DNA of 64,000 nt from Streptomyces scopuliridis RB72 (GCF_000718095.1 NZ_JOEI01000005.1:496001-560000); one strand, 5' to 3'; positions 8,032 to 17,677 are shown, counted from the stretch's first letter. The notes: generated by a model not told the origin, from the sequence alone. Program-made: numbers and translations.

Positions 8032-8649
8032 TTGAAACAGGCAGGCGAGGGCCGCCGCGCCCACCAGCACGACGAGGAACTGGGGGCGGCGGTCGCGCGT
8101 GCCCAGGAGGGGGACGAGGCCGCCTTCGCCATCGCGTACCGTCTGGTCCAGCCCGGACTGCTCGGTTATGTGCGCGGGCTGGTCGGAGACGAGGCGGAGG
8201 ATGTGGCGGCCGACGCATGGCTGGAGATCGCCCGCGATCTGGGGCGCTTCCGCGGCGACGGCGCGGGCTTCCGGGGCTGGACGGCGACCATCGCCCGGCA
8301 CCGCGCGCTCGACCATCTGCGCCGGCAGAAGTCCCGGCCGCGCCCTTCCGCCTTCGAGCAGGATTTACTCGAACTCCCCGGCACCCACAGCACCCAGGAC
8401 GAGGCGTTCGAAACCATCTCGACCCAGCAGGCGCTCGCGCTGATCGCCGAACTGCCCCGGGACCAGGCGGAGGCGGTACTGCTCCGTGTCGTCGTCGGAC
8501 TCAACGGTCCCGCCGCCGCCCGGGTCCTGGCCAAGCGTCCGGGCGCCGTACGGACAGCCGCGTACCGCGGTCTCAAACGGCTGGCGCAGCGACTGCGCAT
8601 ACCGACTGTGACGGATGAGTCCTCTCCCACGCTGGGGAAGTCAAGATGA
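8032..8649 (+). CDS. ECF-type sigma factor (sigma-70 family)
   Basis: 205-aa two-domain sigma factor. Region 2 lies at about residues 20-95 (AFAIAYRLVQPGLLGYVRGLVGDEAEDVAADAWL..., then FRGWTATIARHRALDHLRRQ, the -10 recognition helix). A short linker leads to region 4 at about 130-190, with the helix-turn-helix ALIAELPRDQAEAVLLRVV. The TTG start at 8032 follows AGGGAAG; GTG 7987 in frame would add 15 residues and has a weaker site. The stop overlaps the next gene (ATGA), a putative membrane partner, the usual layout for a sigma/anti-sigma pair. Confidence 0.93.
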   Translation: MKQAGEGRRAHQHDEELGAAVARAQEGDEAAFAIAYRLVQPGLLGYVRGLVGDEAEDVAADAWLEIARDLGRFRGDGAGFRGWTATIARHRALDHLRRQKSRPRPSAFEQDLLELPGTHSTQDEAFETISTQQALALIAELPRDQAEAVLLRVVVGLNGPAAARVLAKRPGAVRTAAYRGLKRLAQRLRIPTVTDESSPTLGKSR

Positions 8650-9404
8650 ACACACACCAGTCGGGCGGCACGGGCGGTACGGGCGGCGCACCGCACGAAC
8701 CGTCCGTCGAGGACATCCTCGCCGCCGCCGTACGCGCGGAATCCCCCGCCCACGAGTCACAGGACCAGGCCCTCGCGGCCTTCCGCGCCGCCCGCGACGC
8801 CGGGGCGCTCACCGCACGCACCCGCCGCAGGGACGACTGGCGCCCGCACCGCCCCCGGCGGTTCACCGCACGCGCCTGGCGCGCCACGGCGGGCGCGCTC
8901 CTCGCGAGCCTCACCCTCGGCGGGGTGGCCGTCGCCACGTTCGGCGTCCCCCACGTCCCCGGCCGCCCCGCCAAGAGTCCGGAGAGTCCCCCGCCGAGTA
9001 CCGCTTCGCCCCCCGCCTCCTCCACCGGCTCCGGGACGCCCGGACAACAGACCGGCGAGTCCACGCCGTCGTCCTCCGCGCCGGCCCCGTCCGTCAGCGC
9101 CTCACCCGACGACACCCCGCGGGGCTCCCCTCCCCGGTCGAGGTCCACCGAGGTGCACTGCCGCAACTTCGAGAAGGTCACCGGCCGGGGCAACGCCCTG
9201 AACGCGACGGCCTGGCAGCGCCTCGTCCAGGCGGCGGGCGGCGAGGAGCACGTACCGGCGTACTGCGCCGCCCTCCTGGGGTACACGCCCTCCCCGGAGC
9301 CCACACCGGAGAAGACGCCGGAGAAGACCCCGGAAAACAAGCCGGAGGACGAGACCGGGAAGGGCCCGGCCGAGAACGGCAAGGGGCAGCAGCAGACCTC
9401 CTGA
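8646..9404 (+). CDS. Putative membrane partner (anti-sigma-like) of the ECF sigma factor
   Basis: 252-aa protein coupled to the sigma gene by an ATGA overlap. A cytoplasmic N-terminal part of about 75 residues is followed by one membrane segment (AGALLASLTLGGVAVATFG) and a long Pro/Ser/Thr-rich outer region. The protein ends in a repeated P-E-K-T motif (residues about 225-240). There is no zinc-binding HxxxCxxC of the ZAS type, so it is not a classical ZAS anti-sigma. A sensing role is inferred from gene order and topology only. A conserved Cys pair near residues 176 and 207 could form a disulfide outside the cell. Confidence 0.75.
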   Translation: MNTHQSGGTGGTGGAPHEPSVEDILAAAVRAESPAHESQDQALAAFRAARDAGALTARTRRRDDWRPHRPRRFTARAWRATAGALLASLTLGGVAVATFGVPHVPGRPAKSPESPPPSTASPPASSTGSGTPGQQTGESTPSSSAPAPSVSASPDDTPRGSPPRSRSTEVHCRNFEKVTGRGNALNATAWQRLVQAAGGEEHVPAYCAALLGYTPSPEPTPEKTPEKTPENKPEDETGKGPAENGKGQQQTS

Positions 9405-9504
9405 GAACGGCCCCGAGGTGACGGTTCGGGACCGCCCCGCGCTGGGTCATTCGGGCAACCGGACGAAAGGGGAACCCAGTGCGTACGAGAACGAGGCGGG
9501 GCGC

Positions 9505-10308
9505 GTGACGGGCCCGGCGCCGGACTGGGCCGCCGGCTTAGCCGGTTCACCGCACGCGCTGCCACCGGGCCGGTTCATCCTCCGCGACGGAACGGAACGT
9601 TCCGCTGAGGAGGCCGACGAGGCCGACGACTGCGTGATGTGGCTCTCCGACGAGCCCGTCGACGACATCGTCCGCTGGTGGGGCGCGGCCCAGGAGCGGC
9701 AGGACGAGACGGGCCTGCGGCCGGTGTTCGTGGGATGGCCGGACATCGGCCCGGCTCCGGGCGCGAGCGCCGATGCCGACGCCATCGACGGGGAGGAGTG
9801 GCTGGCGACGTCGTGGGAGGAGTACCGACAGACCCGGTACAAGCCCCGGTACGACCCCGGTCCACCGTACGAGTCATGGCCAGGACTCGCCCCGGCACCG
9901 GCGAGGATCCCCGACCCGGAGGCCGCGGCCCGGCGTGCTGTCGCCGACACCTGCCCCCGGCTGCCGCAAGGACGCCAGCACCTGGGCCTGGTCGCCGCCG
10001 CGCGCAGCGCCGACATCCCGGCGGTGGCCGGCTGGCCCGGCTCGGCGAACCATATTCGCCCCGCCGCGCTGTCGGCCGTTCTGCGCACCTGGGAGGACCG
10101 GTTCGGCGCGCGGGTGCTCGGGATGACGGGGTCGATGCTCTACGTCTCCGTAGCGGCACCGCCGACCGGCCCCGAGCAGTCCGTGCACATGGCGCTGGAG
10201 CATCTGCTGCTCTGCCCCGCCAACATCTACCAGAGCTTCAGCGAGACGTTCCCGCGGTATGCCGTGCAACTGCGCGACGAGCCCGTCTGGTCGTTCTGGT
10301 GGGACTGA
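9505..10308 (+). CDS. DUF4253 domain protein
   Basis: Function unknown. The C-terminal half (from about HLGLVAAARSADIPAVAGWPG through DRFGARVLGM to the end EPVWSFWWD) matches what I know of the DUF4253 family, which often occurs among immunity-like and bacterial SMI1-neighbour proteins. The N-terminal half has LPPGRFILRDGT and VMWLSDEPVDDIVRWW. The true start is uncertain: GTG 9505 has GAGGCGGGG upstream, while GTG 9418 would add 29 residues without a good ribosome site. No toxin partner is visible beside it. Confidence 0.75.
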   Translation: MTGPAPDWAAGLAGSPHALPPGRFILRDGTERSAEEADEADDCVMWLSDEPVDDIVRWWGAAQERQDETGLRPVFVGWPDIGPAPGASADADAIDGEEWLATSWEEYRQTRYKPRYDPGPPYESWPGLAPAPARIPDPEAAARRAVADTCPRLPQGRQHLGLVAAARSADIPAVAGWPGSANHIRPAALSAVLRTWEDRFGARVLGMTGSMLYVSVAAPPTGPEQSVHMALEHLLLCPANIYQSFSETFPRYAVQLRDEPVWSFWWD

Positions 10309-10429
10309 GTGACATGGGTCACTCCTTCCCCTGGTGACGTTCGGGCGGGGGCGCGCGCTGGGTGAGCCATGGCCCGTCCATCGTTCATGACGGCGCGCCG
10401 CATCGTGACAGCAACCGAGGGGTGGGGCA

Positions 10430-13150
10430 TTGAGCCCGCGTACGTCGCACGCGTATCGACCACTGAGTATCAAACGCCGGGCCTGGCTGACCATCGGCGC
10501 CGTCGTACTGGGGGGCGCGGGGGTGGTGACCTATGCCGTCGCCACCCCTTCCGGTGACCGTCCGGCGCCGGGCGCCAGAGCCGCGTCCGTGCGGACTCTG
10601 AAGCTTGACGGCCAGGGAACGGACCGGCGGAATCTGCCCAAGAAGGAGACCCAGCGGTTCAGCGCGGTACTGCTGACCTGGCCCGATGCCGAGGCAGAGC
10701 TCAAGGGCAGGGCGGAGGTGCGGTCCCGGGATCTCGCGACGGGCGAGTGGTCGGGCTGGCAGCCCCTGCCGGACGACCCGTTCTCCGCGGACGGCGCCGA
10801 GGGCGAGCGTGCCGTCACCCGCGGCGGAACCGCCTCGGTGTGGACCGGTGACTCGGACGGGGTGGAAGTGCGCGTGGTGGCCGAGGACGGCTCCACGGCC
10901 TCCGCCCTGCCGGCCGGGATGGACGTCAAGCTCCTCGACCCCGGTACGGACCCGAAGGGCGGGAAGCCGCTCGCCGCCGCGCCCGCCGCGTACGCGGAGG
11001 AGACCACGCCCGCCGCGACCCCGACCGACAGCACCGCACCGACCGACAGCACTACACCGTCCGACCCGCCATCCCCCGCCGAATCGGCGCCCCCGTCCGA
11101 GTCCCCCTCCGCACCGGCTTCGCCGAGCGCCTCCGCCTCCCCCGGCGACACCGTCCCGCCGTCCCCCTCGCCGTCGGAGACCGTGCCGGCGCCCCGCCCC
11201 TCGACCGTCGTCAAGCCTCCGGTCATCTCCCAGGCGCGGTGGGGCGCCTCCACGGACTACGACGGCACCCCCACGTACGGCCAGGAGATCAAGGCGGCCG
11301 TCGTCCACCACACGGGCGTCGACAGCGACAACGGGGTCTCCTGCGCCCAGTCGCGTGCCCGGCTGCGCACCATCCAGCAGGACCATTTCGCGCGCGGCTA
11401 CTACGACATCGGCTACAACTTCGTCGTCGACCGCTGCGGGCAGATCTTCGAGGGCCGCAGCGGAGGCATGGATCTCCCGGTGACCGGCGCCCACGACATC
11501 GGTTTCAACACCAACACGGTCGGCGTCTCGTACATCGGCAACACCGAGAAGCTGAAGCCGACCCGGGCGGGTCTCGACGCCATCGCCCGGGTCGTCGCCT
11601 GGAAGTTCGGCATGTACGGCATCAGCCCGACCGGGACGGTGGCGCTCACCTCGGGTTCGGACAAGGGCGTTGACGGCAATCTCGTCGCCAAGGGCACCTC
11701 GGTCACGCTGCCGCGGGTCTTCGGCCACCGCGACACCAACGCCACCGCCTGCCCCGGCGCGGGTCTCTACGCGAAGCTGCCGCTGATCCGCACCCTGGCG
11801 GCGACCCCCGGTATCTCGCACGCGCTCGCCACCTCGGACGTGACCGGCGACGGGGTGCCCGACCTGGTGGCCGGCACCCCGGGTGTCTCGGGCGGCGGGT
11901 CGCTCACGCTCGTACCCGGCGGCGCGGACGGCCCCGTGGCGTCCCTGAAGAAGACCCTCACCCAGAGCAGCTCCGGGGTGCCCGGCACCTCGGAGACCGG
12001 CGACGAGTTCGGCAGTTCCCCCGCGTACGGTGATGTGAACGGCGACGGATACGCGGACCTGGCGATCGGCTCCCCGGGCGAGGACGACACCACCGGCCAC
12101 GCCGACGCCGGAGCGGTCACGGTCCTGTACGGCCCGAATCTCAGCTCCGGTACGTCCTACACCACCGCCACCGCCACCCGCGCCGCGGGCGAGAAGCTCG
12201 GTACGGCCGTCTCGGTCGCCGACTTCAACGCCGACGGCAGGGCCGACATCTTCTCCGTCGCTCCCGGCAAGCCCGGTCGCTGGTGGTCCTACGACTCCAA
12301 GTCCGGTGCGGCGAAGTCCGGTTACCTGAACACCTCGGCGTACACCTCGTCCGTCGCGTACGCGGACACCACGACCGGCGACTTCAACCGCGACGGCTAC
12401 GCGGACGCCGCCGTCACCTTCCGCGATCCCGGCGGCGTCGGGCGCGTCCTGTGGCTCAAGGGCTCGGCCACCGGTCTCCAGCGCGTGGGCATCCTGGCCG
12501 CGAAGGGCGGCAGGTCGATCGCCTCGGGCGACATCAACGGCGACGGCATCAGCGACCTCGTGGTGGGCCAGCCGTCCTCCACCGAGTCCGGCACCACCGC
12601 CAAGGGCGGCGCGGTGACAATGATCAAGGGCGCCACGTCCGGTCTGACATCGACCGGCGCGATCACCCTGCACCAGGACTCCACCGGCGTCCCCGGCACC
12701 GGCGAGACGGGCGACGATCTCGGCGCTTCGGTCGCCGTGGGCGACTACAACCTCGACGGTTACGACGACGTACTGGCCGGCGCCCCGAACGAGGACATCA
12801 CCCGCGACGGTGCGTCCCGTACGGACGCGGGAACCGCGCTCCTGTTCCGGGGCAGCGCCACCGGCATGACCGGCACCGGCGCGCTCTCGTACTCGCAGGA
12901 CACGACCGACATCGCCGGTGCCACCGAGTCCGGCGACCGGCTCGCCTCGTCCGTCGTCCTGCACGATCTCTCCGGCTTCGGCCGCGCCGATCTCGCGATC
13001 GGGGCGGACGGCGAGGACGGCGGCGACGGAGTCATCCTGCAGCTGGACAGCGGGAGCGCGGGCATCTCGGCGAAGGGCGGCGTCTACTACAGCCGCTCCA
13101 ACCTGGGCACCCCGGCGACCGCGCGCCTCGGCCGGACGCTGGCTCCGTAG
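10430..13150 (+). CDS. Secreted PGRP-type N-acetylmuramoyl-L-alanine amidase with FG-GAP repeats
   Basis: 906-aa exported protein. A TTG start and a basic N-terminus precede a membrane/signal segment (LTIGAVVLGGAGVVTYAVA). Next come a WxxW-bearing region (about 45-170) and a long Pro/Ser/Thr linker (185-258). The peptidoglycan-recognition/amidase-2 domain spans about 262-460. Zn ligands H293, H433 and C441 are present (HHTG; FGHRDTNATACPG). The C-terminal 440 residues hold about seven FG-GAP/VCBS repeats with Ca-binding DxNxDGxxD motifs (DVNGDGYADL, DFNRDGYADA, DINGDGISDL), forming a beta-propeller. It probably cleaves stem peptides in the cell wall. A strong terminator follows. Confidence 0.93.
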   Translation: MSPRTSHAYRPLSIKRRAWLTIGAVVLGGAGVVTYAVATPSGDRPAPGARAASVRTLKLDGQGTDRRNLPKKETQRFSAVLLTWPDAEAELKGRAEVRSRDLATGEWSGWQPLPDDPFSADGAEGERAVTRGGTASVWTGDSDGVEVRVVAEDGSTASALPAGMDVKLLDPGTDPKGGKPLAAAPAAYAEETTPAATPTDSTAPTDSTTPSDPPSPAESAPPSESPSAPASPSASASPGDTVPPSPSPSETVPAPRPSTVVKPPVISQARWGASTDYDGTPTYGQEIKAAVVHHTGVDSDNGVSCAQSRARLRTIQQDHFARGYYDIGYNFVVDRCGQIFEGRSGGMDLPVTGAHDIGFNTNTVGVSYIGNTEKLKPTRAGLDAIARVVAWKFGMYGISPTGTVALTSGSDKGVDGNLVAKGTSVTLPRVFGHRDTNATACPGAGLYAKLPLIRTLAATPGISHALATSDVTGDGVPDLVAGTPGVSGGGSLTLVPGGADGPVASLKKTLTQSSSGVPGTSETGDEFGSSPAYGDVNGDGYADLAIGSPGEDDTTGHADAGAVTVLYGPNLSSGTSYTTATATRAAGEKLGTAVSVADFNADGRADIFSVAPGKPGRWWSYDSKSGAAKSGYLNTSAYTSSVAYADTTTGDFNRDGYADAAVTFRDPGGVGRVLWLKGSATGLQRVGILAAKGGRSIASGDINGDGISDLVVGQPSSTESGTTAKGGAVTMIKGATSGLTSTGAITLHQDSTGVPGTGETGDDLGASVAVGDYNLDGYDDVLAGAPNEDITRDGASRTDAGTALLFRGSATGMTGTGALSYSQDTTDIAGATESGDRLASSVVLHDLSGFGRADLAIGADGEDGGDGVILQLDSGSAGISAKGGVYYSRSNLGTPATARLGRTLAP

Positions 13151-13170
13151 GGGCTGTCTGTCAGGCGGAC

Positions 13171-13212
13171 AGGGGTCCCCGCGGGCCGGAGAACCGGCCC
13201 GCGGGGACCCCT
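13171..13212 (+). terminator. Strong hairpin terminator after the amidase gene
   Basis: A perfect 19-bp stem (13171-13189 with 13194-13212) closes a 4-base AGAA loop. It begins 20 bases after the amidase stop. No U-tract follows, as is usual in Streptomyces. It separates the amidase from the DUF1876 gene. Confidence 0.85.
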
Positions 13213-13282
13213 GCCGGTACCGTTCGGCCCTATTCACGGCGCGCGTCCGTCCGGAGACTCGGAAGAGCGGAAGGTGATAGCC

Positions 13283-13549
13283 ATGGAATCCAAGGACTGG
13301 ACCGTGCAGATCCACATCACAGAAGAGGGTGACGAGACCAAGGCCGATGCCATCCTGACCACCCAGGACACCTCACGTCTCGCGGGCAGAGGCATGGCCC
13401 GGCGCAATCCGATCGACCGGACCGTACCCGAGATAGGCGACGAACTCGCCGCCAGCCGCGCGCTGGAGGATCTGGCCATCCGCCTGCACGATGTCGCCTC
13501 CGACGACATCGTCGAGCTGGCCGGCCCCGCGGACTCCTCCCGAAAGTGA
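13283..13549 (+). CDS. DUF1876 (dsRBD-like fold) protein
   Basis: 88-aa cytoplasmic protein beginning MESKDWTVQIHITEEGDETKA, the typical opening of the DUF1876 family, small alpha/beta proteins common in actinobacteria. The middle (LAGRGMARRNPIDRTVPEIGDELAASRAL) is the conserved core. GGAAGGTGATAGCC places the ribosome site correctly for ATG 13283; GTG 13274 lies within that site. Function is unknown and no operon partner is visible. Confidence 0.88.
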   Translation: MESKDWTVQIHITEEGDETKADAILTTQDTSRLAGRGMARRNPIDRTVPEIGDELAASRALEDLAIRLHDVASDDIVELAGPADSSRK

Positions 13550-13590
13550 CACCGCCCGGCCAACCCAGCGGCGGTGTCCGCGGAGAGCGG

Positions 13591-14043
13591 TTACTCGGGC
13601 AGTGGGCGGTCGTCGACGACGTGCTTCATGACGAGGGTCGAGGTCAGGCGCTGAACGCCGGGCAGGACGGCCAACCGCTGGTCGTAGAGCCGCTGGAAGG
13701 CGGCCAGGTCGGTGGTGGCCACGCGCAGGAGGTAGTCGGGTTCGCCGAACAGACGCTGGGCCTGGATGACGTGCGGGACGGCGGCCACGGCCTGTTCGAA
13801 CGTGGTGACGGTGTCGCGGTCCTCCCAGCGCAGGGTGGCGAAGACGAGGGCCTCGAAGTTCAGGCCGATGGCCGCCGGGTCCACGACGGCGCGGTAGCCG
13901 CGGATCGCGCCCGCGCGTTCGAGGTCGCGTACGCGTCGGTGGCAGGGCGAGACGCTCAGCTTCACGCGGGCGGCCAGCTCGGTCACCGTAAGGCGGCCGT
14001 CCACTTGCAGCTCGGCAAGAATCTTCCGGTCCAAGGCATCCAT
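13591..14043 (-). CDS. Lrp/AsnC family transcriptional regulator
   Basis: 150-aa regulator. The N-terminal winged helix (MDALDRKILAELQVDGRLTVTELAARVKLSVSPCHRRVRDLE) is followed by a RAM/AsnC ligand-binding domain (residues about 65-150). GGGAGAATC lies 9 bases before the ATG. It is divergent from a LysE-type exporter across 111 bases. The usual arrangement is that the regulator binds an amino acid and activates or represses the exporter. The target and ligand are inferred from this layout. Confidence 0.93.
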   Translation of the reverse strand: MDALDRKILAELQVDGRLTVTELAARVKLSVSPCHRRVRDLERAGAIRGYRAVVDPAAIGLNFEALVFATLRWEDRDTVTTFEQAVAAVPHVIQAQRLFGEPDYLLRVATTDLAAFQRLYDQRLAVLPGVQRLTSTLVMKHVVDDRPLPE

Positions 14044-14154
14044 GCGGAAGATTCTCCCTCTCATCGCTGGCTCTCGGGGTAAAGACGGAAACATTTTCGG
14101 GCAGATCGGACGTAATCTTTCCTCTCCTGTCGAAGAACGGAGAGGGATCGGTCC
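14044..14154. promoter_or_regulatory. Divergent control region, Lrp regulator / LysE exporter
   Basis: This 111-base intergenic region must hold both promoters. It has an A/T-rich core (GGTAAAGACGGAAACATTTTCG) in otherwise G/C-rich DNA. A related motif occurs on both flanks, GAAGATTCTCCCTC at the left and GTAATCTTTCCTCTC at the right, which could be paired Lrp sites. No exact operator is claimed. Confidence 0.5.
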
Positions 14155-14772
14155 ATGGACCCGACCACGCTGGCGGCCTTCCTGGCAGTGGATCTTCTGC
14201 TGGTGTTCACCCCCGGCGCGGACTGGGCCTATGCGATCGCGGCGGGACTGCGGGACCGGTCGGTCGTTCCCGCGGTCGCCGGGCTGATAGCCGGATACGC
14301 CGGTTACACCCTGCTCGCCGTGGCCGGCCTGGTGGTGATCGTCGCAAGCTCGGCGAGCCTGCTGACCGCGCTGACCGTTCTCGGGGCCGCCTACCTGATG
14401 TGGCTCGGCTGGAACGTCCTGGCCCGGCCGGCCGGGCTGAGCGCGTCCACGGAGGCGGTGGCCTCCTCCCGTCGGCAGATCATGCTCAAGGGCGCGGGGA
14501 TCAGCGGTCTGAACCCCAAGGCGCTGTTGCTGTACTTCTCGCTGTTCCCCCAGTTCATCGACCCCGGAGGCAGCTGGCCCGTCGCCGCCCAGACGGGTCT
14601 GCTGGGCACGCTCCACATGACCAGTTGCGCGATCGTCTACCTCGCCGTCGGCGTGCTCGCCCGCACCGTGCTGAAGACGCGGCCCTCAGCGGCCCGTGCG
14701 GTGACCCGTGCCTCCGGTGCCATGATGATCGCCATCGGCGGCTTCCTCCTCGTGGAACGCCTGACCCGCTGA
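14155..14772 (+). CDS. LysE family amino-acid exporter
   Basis: 205-aa membrane protein with about six hydrophobic segments. It has the LysE/RhtB motif near the N-terminus (LLLVFTPGADWAYAIAAGL) and the central GLNPKALLLYFSLFPQFI. It exports an amino acid or derivative. It is divergent from the Lrp-type regulator, which probably controls it. The thioesterase gene follows after 18 bases and may share the transcript. Confidence 0.93.
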   Translation: MDPTTLAAFLAVDLLLVFTPGADWAYAIAAGLRDRSVVPAVAGLIAGYAGYTLLAVAGLVVIVASSASLLTALTVLGAAYLMWLGWNVLARPAGLSASTEAVASSRRQIMLKGAGISGLNPKALLLYFSLFPQFIDPGGSWPVAAQTGLLGTLHMTSCAIVYLAVGVLARTVLKTRPSAARAVTRASGAMMIAIGGFLLVERLTR

Positions 14773-14790
14773 CGGACGGAAGGAGAGCAC

Positions 14791-15296
<506 letters not shown>

Positions 15297-15300
<4 letters not shown>

Positions 15301-15662
15301 TCGAACAGCGTGCCCTGGTGGAAGAAGAGCAGCCAGCGGCCATCGGTCAGCCGCCACAGTGAACTGCGGTGGGCCCGGCGGCCGTTGGAGTCGCTGTCGT
15401 ACGTCAGCTGCACCACATCGGGGGCGAGCCGCACGCCCCGCATCTTGGAGGTGGTGATCGGCGGGGGCGCCGAGGCCCCGCCCTGCTCCGTGAGCATCGC
15501 GATGACCGAGGCGCGGTCCCACTCCCGGCCGGAGGAGCCGAACTCCCTGAAATCCGGGTGGAGAAGCTCCGCGAGAAGGGCCGGCGAGGACCGTACCGCC
15601 CGGTCGAGCAGCCGCAGTTCGGCCCGGATGGCGGCGGAGATCGCGGACGTTCGGTCAGTCAC
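15297..15662 (-). CDS. SnoaL/NTF2-like protein (DUF4440 type)
   Basis: 121-aa protein of the NTF2-like superfamily. It begins with a helical segment (AAIRAELRLLDRAVRSSPALLAELLHPDFREFGSSGREW) and continues with the beta-sheet part ending SSLWRLTDGRWLLFFHQGTLFD. These are small ligand-binding or enzymatic cups of unknown role. The GTG start at 15662 overlaps the end of the DUF1697 gene by 8 bases, so the two are cotranscribed. Its stop overlaps the convergent thioesterase stop. Confidence 0.87.
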
Positions 15663-16203
15663 GGGTGAGCTCCACCAGTTTGAGTACGGTGTTCCAGTTG
15701 CGGGTGGTGGCGGTGACGCCCTTGAACAGGGCGGGCCTGGCCAGCGCTCCGGCGAGCTTGGAGCGGCCGAGGCCGTCCGGCGCGTACAGATACAGCGCGC
15801 GGTCGCCCAGCCGGAATTCCTCGGGGAGATACGCGGCCGGGTCGAGCGACGCGAGCCGCTCGGGGCCCACCGGCTCGGAGAAATACGTGAGATGGAGCTG
15901 CTTGCCCGCCAGCGTGTGTGCCGGGAAGGGGCAGGCCTCGGTGACCGCCCGCAGATACGGGGCGCCGCGCACCAGGCAGTCGACGGTGAACCCGAAGCGC
16001 TGCTCGATGGCGCGCTCCAGAGCGGCGCCGAGGGCGCTCTCGTCGTCCGATTCGCTGGTGAAGACGGCGTTGCCGCTCTGGAGGTAGGTACGGACATCGC
16101 CGTGGCCCAGCTCCGAGAGCAGCTCACGGAGGTCTGCCATCGGGACTCGTCTGTGGCCGCTCACATTGATCCCGCGCAGGAGGGCGGCGTACGTCGTGCT
16201 CAT
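15655..16203 (-). CDS. DUF1697 family protein
   Basis: 182 aa. The N-terminal signature MSTTYAALLRGINVSGHRRVPMADLRELLSELGHGDVRTYLQSGNAVF is diagnostic for DUF1697, a widespread small alpha/beta family of unknown biochemical role. The C-terminal TTRNWNTVLKLVEL is also typical. Complete. It is followed with an overlap by the SnoaL-like gene. No ligand is known. Confidence 0.92.
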   Translation of the reverse strand: MSTTYAALLRGINVSGHRRVPMADLRELLSELGHGDVRTYLQSGNAVFTSESDDESALGAALERAIEQRFGFTVDCLVRGAPYLRAVTEACPFPAHTLAGKQLHLTYFSEPVGPERLASLDPAAYLPEEFRLGDRALYLYAPDGLGRSKLAGALARPALFKGVTATTRNWNTVLKLVELTRD

Positions 16204-16423
16204 GAGCACACGATAGGACGGGAGGCCGCGCGCGGGGCTCCCGGCGCGAGCGGATCGCGGCGGGCCAGGCGCGGCAAGGCGGGCGCGGCGCGGCGGGCGC
16301 CGCGCTCCGCGAGGGAGAAAGCGACGGCCGCCGGACGCACTGAGCCAGCCGGGTGGGCCGGAGGGGACCCCGCTCCCGGACCGCCGGCGCGCGGGACGAT
16401 CCGGCTTGAACCCGCCCATGCCC
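16204..16423. other. Intergenic, no gene seen
   Basis: About 220 G/C-rich bases between the DUF1697 gene and the repeats at the end of the glycosyltransferase. It is rich in GCG/GGC runs. No convincing ORF, promoter or terminator was found. Confidence 0.5.
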
Positions 16424-16477
16424 CGCCGCTCAAACCGCACGCGCCGTTCAGACCGCACGCGCCGTTCAGATCGCGCC
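16424..16477. repeat. Three tandem 18-bp repeats at the glycosyltransferase 3' end
   Basis: Units start at 16424, 16442 and 16460. Core unit: CGCCGTTCAGACCGCACG. Unit 1 has two changes and unit 3 differs in its last bases. The glycosyltransferase stop codon lies inside unit 3, so the repeats extend from the last three codons into the 3' flank. The likely cause is replication slippage. Confidence 0.75.
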
Positions 16478-17677
16478 CGCAGGCAGGGCCTCCTCGATCA
16501 GGTCCGCCGCCCGTCGCGTACCGCCCTCCTTCGCCATCTCGCGCCCGATCTCCCCCAGCCGCCTGGCCACTTCGGGGTCCGAGGCCACGGCGAGGACCGC
16601 CGCGCGCAGGGCCTCGGGGGTGGCCGCCTCCGTGTCGAGACGGCGGGCCACACCCAGCGCGACCAGCATGTCCGCGTTGCCGAACTGGTCGACGGCCTGC
16701 GGGACCGCGACCATCGGCGTGCCCGTCGCCAGGCCCTCCTGGCTGCCGCCGGCGCCCGCGTGCGTGATGAACGCGTCGGCCTGCTTGAGGACGGCCAGTT
16801 GCGGCACCCAGCGGTGCACCTCCACATTGGCCGGTACGTCGCCCAACTCGGCCTCGTCGACGTTCGCGCCGATCTGCAGGACGACATACCAGCCCGGCAG
16901 ATCCCCGAACGCCTCGACACAGGCCCGGTAGAAGGCGGGCTGCTTGGTGAAGGCCGAACCGAGCGAGACGAGCAGCACCCGCTCCGCCCCGGCGGGCCGC
17001 CGCCACTCCCCCTGCTCGGCGCGGTCCCCCTGACAGGCACCGACGAAGGTGAACACGGACTCGTCCACCGCCTCCGCGTTGTACTGGAGCGCCCTGGGGA
17101 TCAGTACGAGGGAACGGGCGGGCCTGGCGACCAGCCGGTCCGGGTCGGTGTGGTCCATGTGGTGCTCGTCCAGCCACTCCTGGAACCGCGCGCGGTACGC
17201 CCTGCCGCGTTCGGAGGCGTCGAGCTCGGCGAGCATCGGCTCGGCGACGTCCTTCTCGTACCCCTCCCAGGCGACCATGTGCGTCGAGAACTGGAGATAC
17301 GGAACGCCCCAGCGGTGCGCGAGCACGGGCGCCGGATAGGAGATGGTGTCACCGAGGACCAGCTCGGGGCGGTCGCCCTCGAACGCCTCGGCCAGCTGAG
17401 GCAGCGCCTGGACGGCGTCATCGAGGAACGGCTCCAGATTGTCGATCAGCTCCGTGCCCCAGGCTTCGGGATCGTCGTCGGGGCCGGGCAGTACGGAGGT
17501 GTAGATCACCGGTTCCGCGCCGGTGGCCGCGACCTTCGCGGCGAAGGAGGCGGGGATCGCGTAACTGACGCGGTGCCCCCGGGCGACCAGTTCCCGGATG
17601 ACCTCCAGGCTCGGGTTCACATGCCCGTGGGCGGCGATGGAGAACATGGCGATATGGGCACGCTTCGACGCTGTCAT
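16466..17677 (-). CDS. Macrolide-type glycosyltransferase (OleD/MGT family, GT1)
   Basis: 403-aa GT-B enzyme. The acceptor-side motif [12 protein letters not shown] holds H19, the position of the catalytic base in OleD. The donor-side signature [27 protein letters not shown] runs into [13 protein letters not shown], with the DQ pair that binds the sugar of UDP-glucose. Family members glucosylate macrolides and other phenolic or hydroxylated drugs, giving self-protection. It is divergent from an aminoglycoside-phosphotransferase-fold gene. The acceptor cannot be read from the sequence. A host natural-product cluster is not adjacent. Confidence 0.92.
   Translation of the reverse strand: MTASKRAHIAMFSIAAHGHVNPSLEVIRELVARGHRVSYAIPASFAAKVAATGAEPVIYTSVLPGPDDDPEAWGTELIDNLEPFLDDAVQALPQLAEAFEGDRPELVLGDTISYPAPVLAHRWGVPYLQFSTHMVAWEGYEKDVAEPMLAELDASERGRAYRARFQEWLDEHHMDHTDPDRLVARPARSLVLIPRALQYNAEAVDESVFTFVGACQGDRAEQGEWRRPAGAERVLLVSLGSAFTKQPAFYRACVEAFGDLPGWYVVLQIGANVDEAELGDVPANVEVHRWVPQLAVLKQADAFITHAGAGGSQEGLATGTPMVAVPQAVDQFGNADMLVALGVARRLDTEAATPEALRAAVLAVASDPEVARRLGEIGREMAKEGGTRRAADLIEEALPAGAI

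Noticed and set aside
13546..14082. Plus-strand ORF opposite the Lrp gene
   Set aside because: Antisense shadow, Gly/Gln-rich, no ribosome site. The minus-strand Lrp fold is clear.
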